Assembly: GCA_018657955.1 (NCBI GenBank)
Contig: JABHWD010000009.1
Coordinates: forward strand, 1 to 42,011
Length of the DNA: 42,011 nucleotides
DNA from: Flavobacteriaceae bacterium
GTDB lineage: Bacteria; Bacteroidota; Bacteroidia; Flavobacteriales; Flavobacteriaceae
Direction: 5' to 3'
Part shown: positions 25,870 through 34,171 of the stretch, in pieces
Layout: each line of letters opens with the position of its first letter
Position numbering within the stretch: the stretch's first letter is position 1
Notes under the pieces: model-generated
Databases searched by the model: none
What the model was told of the DNA's origin: nothing
Seen by the model: the letters and a program-made list of their open reading frames with translations, nothing else
Translations under genes and position numbers: made by a program

Positions 25870-25937
25870 AACAATACTTTCAATATTTAGATTGTTCGTA
25901 AGATTAAAAGTATTTCCTGTTTTTGTATTTTTACTAT

Positions 25938-28900
25938 ATGGGTACAGAAGCTAATTTTAATTTTTCCTTTAAAGAAATTCAAAAATTAGTTAACACTAAT
26001 TATGGATTCACATGTAGTGTAAAAAAATTATATGGTGAGAAAGATCTTAACTATAGGCTTTTAACAAAAAAGGAGGAGGTATATTACCTAAAAATATATC
26101 CTAAGAATACCGATTTAAATTTTGTAAGATTTCAAACTAAATTATTAAATCATTTATCTAAAAAAACAGAATTAAAAACGCCAAAAAATATATTGTCTAA
26201 AAGTGGCCTTAGCTATTCTCACTTTAGAGATAAAAAAGGTTTTATAAGATATCTCAGAATTAATTCATGGATAGAAGGAAGGTTATGGTCAAAAATAAAT
26301 CCTATTACCAATAATCTAAGATTTGAATTAGGCAAAGAGGCTGCCTTAATTACTAAAAAATTAAAAAATTTTAAAAGTGATTTTTCTAATGCAGAAATGC
26401 AATGGGATATATCAAACTCATTATGGACAAAACAATATTTAAAATTTATAAAAAGAAGTAGTGAGAAAAAAATAATAAAGTCTTTTCAAAATAAGTTTGA
26501 AAAAGAATTAACAAAATTCAAAAAACTAAGAAAATCTTTTATCCATAATGATGTAAATGATAATAATATAATTGTTTCTAACAGCTTATATAGTCCCGAA
26601 ATTAATGGAATTATTGACCTTGGAGATTCTATAAATACGCAAATAATAAATGATGTCGCCGTAACGTGTGTATATGCAATGATGAAGTGTAAAAATCCGC
26701 TTGAAGCGGGAGTTAATGTTGTTAAGGGGTATAATTCGGTATTTAAATTAGAAGAAGATGAAATTGAATTCCTATACCTATCAATAGCTATGAGACTTGT
26801 CATATCAATAACAAAATCTTCAATTAATAAAATTGAAAACAAAGAAAATGAATATCTATTAATAAGTGAAGATGAAGCAATAAAATTAATTAAAAAATGG
26901 GACACAGTTAATCAGGAGCTAGCAATGTATTCTTTTAGAAATGCTTGTGGTTATACTGCTCATCCGAATGAAAGTAAGTTTAATATTTGGGCAATAAATA
27001 GAACATTTAAAATAGCTGATATTTTTCCATCAATTGAAAAGAAAAATTTCTTCAATATTGATCTTAGTGTTTCCAGCAACTGGTTAGAAAATAGGTTTAT
27101 TGGCAAGAATATTGACTTGTTTGAAAATAAAATTAATTGGCTCAAAAAATTAGAAAGTAATTCAATTATTGCTGGAGGATACTTAGAGCCCAGGATTTTA
27201 TATAACTCTAATAATTATTCAAGACTAGGAGATAATGGCATTGAAAATAGAACAATACATCTTGGTATAGATTTTTGGTTAAAAAAAAATACACCAATCC
27301 ATACCTTTATGGATGGAATAGTTGTTGTAAAGACAAATAATAACTCTGAAAAAGGTTATGGAGGTTTAGTTATTCTAGAGCATAAAATAAAAAAAATTAA
27401 ATTTTATAGTCTCTATGGTCATCTATGTAATGTTAAAAAATTAAAAATAAAAATTGGAGATAAAATTAAGAAAGGATCTGAAATAGGTGTTTTAGGGAAT
27501 TCTAATGAGAATGGTAACTGGACCCCACATCTACACTTCCAATTAATGCTAAGCTTACTAAATTTCAAAAATGATTTTCCTGGTGTCTGTTATTACTCTG
27601 AAAAGAATATTTGGAGTAGCATTTGCCCTGACCCAAATAAAATTTTTAAAGCCAAAACTCTCAATAAAAATCATGAAGATTCTGATGAATTATTAATAAA
27701 AATGAGAGAAAAATATCTTGGGAAAAATTTAAGTCTGAGCTATAATAAACCAATAAAAATTATTAGAGGTAAAGGTCAATATTTGATTAATGATCATGGA
27801 AGAAAATATCTTGATACAGTAAATAATATTGCACATGTTGGGCATGAAAATGAAAAGGTAGTTGAAGCTGGTCAAAAACAAATGTCTATTCTAAATACAA
27901 ATACTAGATATCTTCATCCTAATATTATTAAACTTAGTGAAAAAATACTTAAAACTTTTCCAAAAAAACTAAGTAAAATCTATTTTGTTAATTCTGGTAG
28001 TGAAGCAAATGAATTAGCAATTAGACTAATGAAAAATTATACTGGTCAAAATGATATTATTGTATTTGAAGGCGGGTATCATGGCAGCACAAATAGTACC
28101 GTTGAAATAAGCAATTATAAATACATGGGCAAAGGTGGCAAGGGTGAATCTAAACATGTACATTCAATTCCAATGCCAGATGTCTTTAGGGGGAAATATA
28201 CGGGATTAAAATCTTCAAAAGAATATGTAAATGAAGTTGCTAAGAAGGTTGATAATATCATATCAAAAGGTGAATCTATCGCAGGAATGATTATAGAGCC
28301 TATTATTAGTTGTGGTGGACAAATTGAACTTCCAAATAATTTTCTCAAAAACACATATCAAATTATAAAAAAGAATAAGGGATTATTAATATCAGATGAA
28401 ATACAAACTGGTTTTGGAAGAGTTGGAGAAAAGTTTTGGGGATTTCAGCTACACGATATAATTCCAGATATAGTTACTCTTGGAAAACCAATGGGGAATG
28501 GACATCCTATTGGAGCAGTTGTTTGTACTAAAGAAATTGATGATAAATTTAATAATGGAATGGAGTTTTTTAGTTCATTTGGCGGGAATCCTGTATCATG
28601 CGCTATAGCTATTTCTGTTCTAGATGAAGTGAAAAAAAATAACCTTCAAAAAAATGCAAAAGTTGTTGGAAATTATATTAAATCTGAATTAAAAAAAGTA
28701 AGTAAAAAATTTCCTATTATATCTAATGTGAGAGGTAAAGGTTTGTTTCTAGGATTTGAACTTACATCCAATAAATTAAATCCATTGCCCGATCAAACTA
28801 ACTACCTAGTTAATAGAATGAAAGAATATGGAATACTAATGAGTTCTGATGGAATTGATAAAAATGTAATTAAAATTAAGCCACCCTTAGTTTTTAATAA

Positions 28901-28973
28901 GGATAACACAGACACCTTAATATATTTTCTTAGAAAAGTACTTAAAGAAGATCCCATGCAAGTTAAACTATAA
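25938..28973 (+). CDS. Trifunctional fusion: APH-type kinase - M23 peptidase domain - class III aminotransferase/phospho-lyase
   Basis: About 1011 residues. Residues 1 to ~340 are an APH/hydroxylysine-kinase-like domain, with Brenner motif HNDVNDNN from 203 and IDLGDS as the metal site. Residues ~410-570 are an M23/LytM domain with complete zinc ligands H441 and D445 (HLGID), then H531 and H533 (HLH). Residues ~590-1011 are a class III PLP enzyme with NSGSEANE, SDEIQTGFGR and PLP lysine K850 in TLGKPMGNGHP. The kinase and PLP domains match animal hydroxylysine kinase and 5-phosphohydroxylysine (or phosphoethanolamine) phospho-lyase. No signal peptide is visible, so the M23 domain is probably cytosolic and of unknown role. 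I prefer the ATG at 25938 over the TTG at 25923. It is convergent, 1 bp apart, with the hydroxyproline genes. Confidence 0.93.
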   Translation: MGTEANFNFSFKEIQKLVNTNYGFTCSVKKLYGEKDLNYRLLTKKEEVYYLKIYPKNTDLNFVRFQTKLLNHLSKKTELKTPKNILSKSGLSYSHFRDKKGFIRYLRINSWIEGRLWSKINPITNNLRFELGKEAALITKKLKNFKSDFSNAEMQWDISNSLWTKQYLKFIKRSSEKKIIKSFQNKFEKELTKFKKLRKSFIHNDVNDNNIIVSNSLYSPEINGIIDLGDSINTQIINDVAVTCVYAMMKCKNPLEAGVNVVKGYNSVFKLEEDEIEFLYLSIAMRLVISITKSSINKIENKENEYLLISEDEAIKLIKKWDTVNQELAMYSFRNACGYTAHPNESKFNIWAINRTFKIADIFPSIEKKNFFNIDLSVSSNWLENRFIGKNIDLFENKINWLKKLESNSIIAGGYLEPRILYNSNNYSRLGDNGIENRTIHLGIDFWLKKNTPIHTFMDGIVVVKTNNNSEKGYGGLVILEHKIKKIKFYSLYGHLCNVKKLKIKIGDKIKKGSEIGVLGNSNENGNWTPHLHFQLMLSLLNFKNDFPGVCYYSEKNIWSSICPDPNKIFKAKTLNKNHEDSDELLIKMREKYLGKNLSLSYNKPIKIIRGKGQYLINDHGRKYLDTVNNIAHVGHENEKVVEAGQKQMSILNTNTRYLHPNIIKLSEKILKTFPKKLSKIYFVNSGSEANELAIRLMKNYTGQNDIIVFEGGYHGSTNSTVEISNYKYMGKGGKGESKHVHSIPMPDVFRGKYTGLKSSKEYVNEVAKKVDNIISKGESIAGMIIEPIISCGGQIELPNNFLKNTYQIIKKNKGLLISDEIQTGFGRVGEKFWGFQLHDIIPDIVTLGKPMGNGHPIGAVVCTKEIDDKFNNGMEFFSSFGGNPVSCAIAISVLDEVKKNNLQKNAKVVGNYIKSELKKVSKKFPIISNVRGKGLFLGFELTSNKLNPLPDQTNYLVNRMKEYGILMSSDGIDKNVIKIKPPLVFNKDNTDTLIYFLRKVLKEDPMQVKL

Positions 28974-28974
28974 A

Positions 28975-30225
28975 CTAAAATTTTCTCTCAGGATTATAAA
29001 AAGAAGTATCTATACTAGGATTTTTTTCTGAAACAAAGTCTGAGACTAGTTTACCTGTTCCAGTACTCATACTCCACCCCGTCATATTATGTCCAGTAGC
29101 AATAACAATATTTTTAATTTTAGTAGACCTTCCAATATAAGGTAGTCCATCCGCAGAAATTGCTCTTAGTCCAAAAGCAGCCTTACTCCTAACATCTTCA
29201 TTAATTTTTAAATTAGGGTAATAAGAACATGCAGAATTTGCAATTGCATCAACTCTATTTCTTCTTATATTATTATTATTAATAGAGGCTATTTCCATTG
29301 TTCCAGAAAACCTGGTAAAACCGTTCATTGGAGTAATTGCGCATTTTGACTCTACAAGGATTGTAGGTAAATTTATTTTTGTTTCTTCACAAACATTCAT
29401 GGCATAGCCTTTCCCTGCCTGTAACAATAATTTAACTCCTATTTTATTACATAAATAATTAGTCCAAGGTCCAGCGGCAAACACGTATTCATCAAATTCC
29501 ATGTGCTGACCATCAAAAAATATTCCTTTTATTTTTTCACCTTCCAATACAAAATTATCAACTAATGTATTCTTGAATATCTTTACGCCTTTATGCAATA
29601 AAAATTCTTTAAGTACAGACATGAATTCGCCTGGAGTTGAATGATGATCACATTTAAAATATGCCCCACCAATTGAATCAATTTCTACATCAGGCTCAAG
29701 CTGTTTTATTTCAGATTTATTAATCATTTTTGCCACTAGCCCATTTTCAATTGCTAATTTAACTGTATGCTCTTCATGTAGCATAGCTTTTTCAGTCTTA
29801 CAAAGCATCAGAAGTCCTTTTTTTTCGTAATGAAATTTAAAGTTGTTTTCATCTTTTATTTCCTGTAATAAATCTTGACTTAAAAGAGAAAGATTTAATA
29901 TTCCTGGTATTGAATTTATGACATGCTTATCGGTACAGGACTTGTAAAATGCATACATCCATTTAAAAAATTCTATATTAATTCTTGGCTCTATATATAA
30001 TGGACTTGATGAATTAAACATCCATCTTATTCCTTGTTTTATAATACCAGGTGCTGCAAGTGGAATAATATGCCCTGGGCATAGATACCCAGCATTAATA
30101 TAAGAAGCTCCAGAGTCTAATGAAGACTTGTCAATTATAGTGACTTTATGACCATCTTTTATAAGATAATATGCTGAACATAATCCTATAATACCTCCGC
30201 CAATTATAGCAATATTTTTAGACAT
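28975..30225 (-). CDS. FAD-dependent D-amino acid dehydrogenase, probable D-hydroxyproline dehydrogenase
   Basis: A 416-residue DAO/DadA-family flavoenzyme. The FAD-binding GGGIIG (9-14) starts the Rossmann fold, followed by SGASYINAGYLCPGHIIPLAAPG, a DadA-like substrate/FAD segment, and a C-terminal GHNMTGWSMSTGTGKLVSD. It most likely oxidises cis-4-hydroxy-D-proline, made by the epimerase encoded 2 bp upstream, to pyrroline-4-hydroxy-2-carboxylate, passing electrons to the respiratory chain. General D-amino acid dehydrogenase activity is the alternative, but the surrounding genes complete a hydroxyproline route. It is last in its operon. Confidence 0.88.
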   Translation of the reverse strand: MSKNIAIIGGGIIGLCSAYYLIKDGHKVTIIDKSSLDSGASYINAGYLCPGHIIPLAAPGIIKQGIRWMFNSSSPLYIEPRINIEFFKWMYAFYKSCTDKHVINSIPGILNLSLLSQDLLQEIKDENNFKFHYEKKGLLMLCKTEKAMLHEEHTVKLAIENGLVAKMINKSEIKQLEPDVEIDSIGGAYFKCDHHSTPGEFMSVLKEFLLHKGVKIFKNTLVDNFVLEGEKIKGIFFDGQHMEFDEYVFAAGPWTNYLCNKIGVKLLLQAGKGYAMNVCEETKINLPTILVESKCAITPMNGFTRFSGTMEIASINNNNIRRNRVDAIANSACSYYPNLKINEDVRSKAAFGLRAISADGLPYIGRSTKIKNIVIATGHNMTGWSMSTGTGKLVSDFVSEKNPSIDTSFYNPERKF

Positions 30226-30227
30226 AG

Positions 30228-31235
30228 TTATATAACTTGAAATCCATAAGCATAAGGATCATCTTTATCAATAATAATTTTATTGTACCCATATATCCTT
30301 GCCCAACCCTTAATTTTTGGGATAATTGTCTTTTGTGAACCCATTATTGATTCCTCTTTAATTGTACCAATGAATTTAGAGCCTATATAGCTCTCATGAA
30401 TAAATTTATCATTTAATTTTAACTTACCCTTAAAGTACATTTGGGCCATTCTTGCTGATGTTCCTGTTCCACATGGAGATCTATCAATTGCTTTATCACC
30501 ATAAAAAACTGCATTTCTTGAACAAGAAGATGGATCGATTTTATCACCTATCCATAGTATGTGTGAAACATCCTTGATAGTAGAATCTATTGGATGAATA
30601 AACTTTTCTGGATATTTTAAATTAATTTTCTTTCTTATTTCTTGAGAATATCTAACTATATCACTAGCCGTATAATTTTGTATTCCTAAAAAATTTTTTT
30701 GGTAGTCAATTATAGCATAAAAATTTCCTCCATACGCAACATCAAAATTTATCTCACCTAATTCAGTTGAAATTATACTTAAATCTTCTGAGCACAAATA
30801 GCTTTCAACATTAGTAAGTTCTACCCATTTAACTTTTCCTTTTTCATATAAATAATTTATTTCTATAATTCCTGCAGGAGTTTCAATTTTTAAGACCCCA
30901 TCCTTTTTTGGGTTAATAACTTTCTCTTCAATTGCTATTGTAACAGCTCCAATGGTTCCATGGCCACACATTGGTAAGCATCCTGAAGTTTCTATGAATA
31001 AAATGCTAAAATCATTTTCTGGATTATGTGGTGGATAAATCATAGCTCCACTCATCATATCATGACCCCTTGGCTCAAACATTAATCCTTTTCTAATCCA
31101 ATCATAATTTTGCAAAAAGAATTGACGCTTTTCACTCATGTCTTTACCTTCAAGTATTGGCGCTCCTTCAACTACTAATCTAACAGGATTTCCGCAGGTA
31201 TGGGCATCAATACAAGTAAAGCTGGTTTTATTCAT
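30228..31235 (-). CDS. 4-hydroxyproline 2-epimerase (proline racemase family)
   Basis: A 335-residue proline-racemase-fold enzyme that inverts C2 of trans-4-hydroxy-L-proline to cis-4-hydroxy-D-proline. Both catalytic cysteines are present: Cys90 in MCGHGT and Cys255 in SPCGTGTSAR. This favours racemase/epimerase activity over the Thr-containing 3-hydroxyproline dehydratases. The N-terminal IDAHTCGNPVRLV is typical. Neighbouring enzymes for every later step support hydroxyproline rather than proline as substrate. Its first 26 bp lie inside a 64-bp repeat (31210-31273), and a second, orphan copy of its start survives 1.2 kb upstream. The LhpA/HypF names are used for homologues elsewhere. Confidence 0.93.
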   Translation of the reverse strand: MNKTSFTCIDAHTCGNPVRLVVEGAPILEGKDMSEKRQFFLQNYDWIRKGLMFEPRGHDMMSGAMIYPPHNPENDFSILFIETSGCLPMCGHGTIGAVTIAIEEKVINPKKDGVLKIETPAGIIEINYLYEKGKVKWVELTNVESYLCSEDLSIISTELGEINFDVAYGGNFYAIIDYQKNFLGIQNYTASDIVRYSQEIRKKINLKYPEKFIHPIDSTIKDVSHILWIGDKIDPSSCSRNAVFYGDKAIDRSPCGTGTSARMAQMYFKGKLKLNDKFIHESYIGSKFIGTIKEESIMGSQKTIIPKIKGWARIYGYNKIIIDKDDPYAYGFQVI

Positions 31236-31273
31236 TTTTAGTTTTATTAATGTATTTGTTTATTCTCTCCTCT
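31210..31273 (-). repeat. 64-bp direct repeat, copy A (fossil DUF885 3' end plus epimerase start)
   Basis: Matches 32394-32457 at 60 of 64 positions in the same orientation. On the minus strand it encodes EERINKYINKTKNE followed by a stop, identical to the C-terminus of the DUF885 protein, and then the overlapping ATG of the epimerase. Similarity continues a few bases further, with a 2-nt indel, up to the DUF2855 stop codon. Confidence 0.95.
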
Positions 31274-31283
31274 TAAAGATAAA

Positions 31284-32363
31284 TTAGTTGGCTAGCTGTA
31301 CCATATAACCCTTACTTGGATCAATTTTTCCTTTTAAAGATTTTAAATATAGTTCATGTAATTCTTTTGGGTTATTAAGATATTTTAGTTTTATATGATT
31401 CTTGATTTTCAAAATAAATTCTTTCAATAAATTGTCGGCTAATAATGTAGTTTTTTTAACTCCCATTGTTTTGTATCTTCTTTCAGCATGATCTGGAGCA
31501 AAGAAAAATTTAGAATTAGGAATTGATTTAAAATCTGTTTTAGAAGACCAATCTGCTAATCCTATTAGACAAACATGTTTTAACGAGTCTCCTAAATGAT
31601 CAGATAATTTTTTTAAATAATCTGAGTTACCTGCAAAGTCGATAATAATTGACTTTGAAGCAATAAGATTTTTTTCTATATCATTATAAGATAGAACAGT
31701 ATCATAAAATTCCATGCTTGATAAAAATTTTATATTTTTTTCTGATGTAATAGCTATTATTTTTTTCTTGTCTTCTAATTTATTTTTAGATAATAAAAAT
31801 GCTAAAGATAAAGCTGTTTTTGATGATGCACTTGTTAGAATTATCTGATCACATTCAAAAAAATTTTCATCTTTCAAGGAAAAGTAATTCAAAAACGAAG
31901 TTAAAAATAAAGGTTTTATTAAAGGATAATATTCTAATGATTCATCAACATTTTTAATAACTTTTAGATAATGATTGTATACAAAAGGAAGGGTTTTTCT
32001 ATGATTAGAGTCATCTATAAAACCAAAAGAATTTACTTTTTCTGGTAGAACTTTTAAATACTTACTCATAGGAAAATAACCATAATACTTGTCTCTTACA
32101 GAAATATTTTCATTTTTAGAAGAAATAACATTTGCAAAACCCCAAACTGGAACGATACCGTAAGGTTCTTTAGTTGGAAAAAAATTCCAATAACCTAATG
32201 TATCACCAGTAACTGCATATGTAATGTTATTTGCAGTAAAAGCATAGTTTTCAATTTCTAATATCACTTCATTTGTCTTCGAAATTGGAATTTTATTATC
32301 TGAAAACGTAGCTTGAAAAAGATCATACTTATTTACCAGAAAAGTTGCATTTGATTTATTCAT
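31284..32363 (-). CDS. DUF2855 family protein (MDR-like)
   Basis: A 359-residue member of the DUF2855 family, recognised by VPVWGFANVISS followed by DKYYGYFPMSKYLKVLP and by ILTSASSKTALSLAFLLS. The family is distantly related to medium-chain dehydrogenases/quinone reductases but lacks their obvious zinc and GxGxxG motifs; no reaction is established. The gene is bracketed by 64-bp direct repeats copied from the DUF885-epimerase junction, so it appears to have been inserted into the hydroxyproline operon in the operon's own direction. Its link to hydroxyproline metabolism is therefore unproven. Confidence 0.82.
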   Translation of the reverse strand: MNKSNATFLVNKYDLFQATFSDNKIPISKTNEVILEIENYAFTANNITYAVTGDTLGYWNFFPTKEPYGIVPVWGFANVISSKNENISVRDKYYGYFPMSKYLKVLPEKVNSFGFIDDSNHRKTLPFVYNHYLKVIKNVDESLEYYPLIKPLFLTSFLNYFSLKDENFFECDQIILTSASSKTALSLAFLLSKNKLEDKKKIIAITSEKNIKFLSSMEFYDTVLSYNDIEKNLIASKSIIIDFAGNSDYLKKLSDHLGDSLKHVCLIGLADWSSKTDFKSIPNSKFFFAPDHAERRYKTMGVKKTTLLADNLLKEFILKIKNHIKLKYLNNPKELHELYLKSLKGKIDPSKGYMVQLAN

Positions 32364-32393
32364 AAATTATTAGTTATAAAACCTAATTTAATA

Positions 32394-32457
32394 ATACAAG
32401 TAAAGCTGGGTTTATTCATTCTTGGTTTTATTAATGTATTTATTTATTCTCTCCTCT
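32394..32457 (-). repeat. 64-bp direct repeat, copy B (DUF885 3' end plus orphan epimerase start)
   Basis: This copy contains the functional C-terminal codons and stop of the DUF885 gene, followed by an abandoned epimerase start that would read MNKPSFTCI before diverging. Compared with copy A, the three differences within the DUF885 frame are all synonymous third-position changes; the fourth lies after the stop. Confidence 0.95.
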
Positions 32458-34145
32458 AATATAGATAAAGTAACTGTTCCTTGTGATAAAACAACTTCAT
32501 GGAAATCTCTAATATTAAATTTATTTCCGAGCTGATCTTTTGCTTTTTTTCTTAATTCACGTATTTTAATTTCACCAATTTTGTAGGACAATGCTTGACC
32601 TGGCCATGAAATATATCTATCTACCTCAGTATTTATCTCATGAAGGGATAACGCTGTATTCTTTGACATATATTCTACTGCTTCTTCTCTTGTCCATCCC
32701 ATAGCATGTATTCCTGTATCTACAACAAGACGGCATGCTCTCCACATTTCATATGTCAATTTTCCAAATTGCTCATATTTAGTAGTATATATTCCCATAT
32801 CATCAGCTAAAAATTCACTATATAAACCCCAGCCCTCACCAAATGCTGATAAATATAAATTTCTTCTAAATCTCGGTATACTGTCTCCCAATTCATTATT
32901 TAATGAACCTTGAAGATGATGGCCAGGCACTCCTTCATGAGCTGTAAGCGCTGGAATAGTATATAAAGTTCTGCTTTTAAGATCATATGTGTTTACCCAA
33001 TAATATCCTGGTTCAGTACTATTTTTAGATGTACCAACATATCTTCCTCCTGTATACTTAGGAGCTATTGCATCTGGTACAGGAGCAACTCCGTAAGGCT
33101 TCCTTGGCAGTGTTTTGAAGAATTTTGGAAGTTTTGCGTCTATCCTTTTTGAAATATCTCTTGCAAACATTAATAATTCTTTAGGTGTTTTAGCATAAAA
33201 CCTGTCATCTGTTCTTAAAAATTTAAAAAAGTCATCAAAGCTTCCCTTAAATTTTAAATCAGAAATTATTTTTATCATTCCCTTTCTAATTCTACTAACC
33301 TCATCTAATCCTATTTTATGGATTTTATCTGCATTATAGCTTTTACTAGTGGTATAAAAATTAATTCTATTTTGATAATAATCTAATCCATTTTCAATTT
33401 CAGAAATTCCAATTTTAGTTCTTGTATTTGGAAAATATTCATTTTCAAAAAATTCTTTGATTCTTTTAAATTCAGGTATAACTGATTCTTCTATTGCCTT
33501 TTGACCTTCATACAATATTGAATCAATTTGACTCTGATTTAAATCATCTGGCAAATTCTTAAAAGGAGAATAGAAATAATTGTCTTTATGATCCCTAGTA
33601 ATATGATCATTATAAGTTGATTCGTATCCCTTAAAAATAACAAGTGGTTGAGATACTCCTTTTGATAATCCCTCTCTAAGGTTAACAAAATATTGATCTA
33701 CATAATCTGGAATTGCATTTAATTTATTTAGATAATTTTTTACCTGATTATAATTATAGAGCGGTCTAACCATATATCCTAAACTACTATGAAAACCAGT
33801 ATCTGATAGTAGTGGGTTTAGGTGTCTCTCAAATTCATAATAATCAATAATATCTTGGAGTTTAAACCCTAGTAATTTAAATGAAATTTTATCATTGTCG
33901 TCTAAGTATGTGGTATCTATTAATGATAATCCTAATAAAAGTCCATTAGCAAAATCAGCTTCATTCTTATAATGTTCTTTTGTTACTAAACCTAATGGAT
34001 ACTTTTTTGAATCATACCCTTCATGGTCTTGATAAGTATTAATTACTTCATTTAAGCGATCTGAATTTTTATTACTTTTAAATTGATTGCAAGACTGAAT
34101 AGTGATTGTTAGTAAGACTATTGTAATTATTCTGTATAAGTTCAT
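32412..34145 (-). CDS. DUF885 family lipoprotein, metallopeptidase-like
   Basis: A 577-residue DUF885 protein. The N-terminal 19 residues form a lipoprotein signal ending in IQSC (Cys19), so it is probably anchored in a cell-envelope membrane, periplasmic or surface-facing. The family core HEGVPGHH (403-410) and a following acidic segment SEFLADDMG resemble the zinc site of HExxH-type peptidases; peptidase activity is predicted for the family, not proven here. In this operon a role trimming imported hydroxyproline-containing peptides is attractive but inferred. It lies 26 bp after the aldehyde dehydrogenase, and its last codons are part of the 64-bp repeat. Confidence 0.88.
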   Translation of the reverse strand: MNLYRIITIVLLTITIQSCNQFKSNKNSDRLNEVINTYQDHEGYDSKKYPLGLVTKEHYKNEADFANGLLLGLSLIDTTYLDDNDKISFKLLGFKLQDIIDYYEFERHLNPLLSDTGFHSSLGYMVRPLYNYNQVKNYLNKLNAIPDYVDQYFVNLREGLSKGVSQPLVIFKGYESTYNDHITRDHKDNYFYSPFKNLPDDLNQSQIDSILYEGQKAIEESVIPEFKRIKEFFENEYFPNTRTKIGISEIENGLDYYQNRINFYTTSKSYNADKIHKIGLDEVSRIRKGMIKIISDLKFKGSFDDFFKFLRTDDRFYAKTPKELLMFARDISKRIDAKLPKFFKTLPRKPYGVAPVPDAIAPKYTGGRYVGTSKNSTEPGYYWVNTYDLKSRTLYTIPALTAHEGVPGHHLQGSLNNELGDSIPRFRRNLYLSAFGEGWGLYSEFLADDMGIYTTKYEQFGKLTYEMWRACRLVVDTGIHAMGWTREEAVEYMSKNTALSLHEINTEVDRYISWPGQALSYKIGEIKIRELRKKAKDQLGNKFNIRDFHEVVLSQGTVTLSILEERINKYINKTKNE

Positions 34146-34171
34146 AATAAGTTTTATTTTTCAAAACGACA

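Noticed and set aside
25692-25883. 63-codon minus-strand ORF covering the tRNA-Leu(UAG) gene
   Set aside because: It is the familiar spurious translation of a tRNA-Leu gene (VELVDTLDLGSSA...) and overlaps the start of tesB.
25923-25937. TTG start for the kinase-M23-lyase fusion
   Set aside because: An ATG five codons later gives a sensible N-terminus (MGTEANFNFSFKEIQ); the extra YFYY residues have no support.
31210-32457. Insertion sequence or transposon bounded by the 64-bp repeats
   Set aside because: No transposase, terminal inverted repeats or integrase between the copies, and the repeats are pieces of neighbouring genes.
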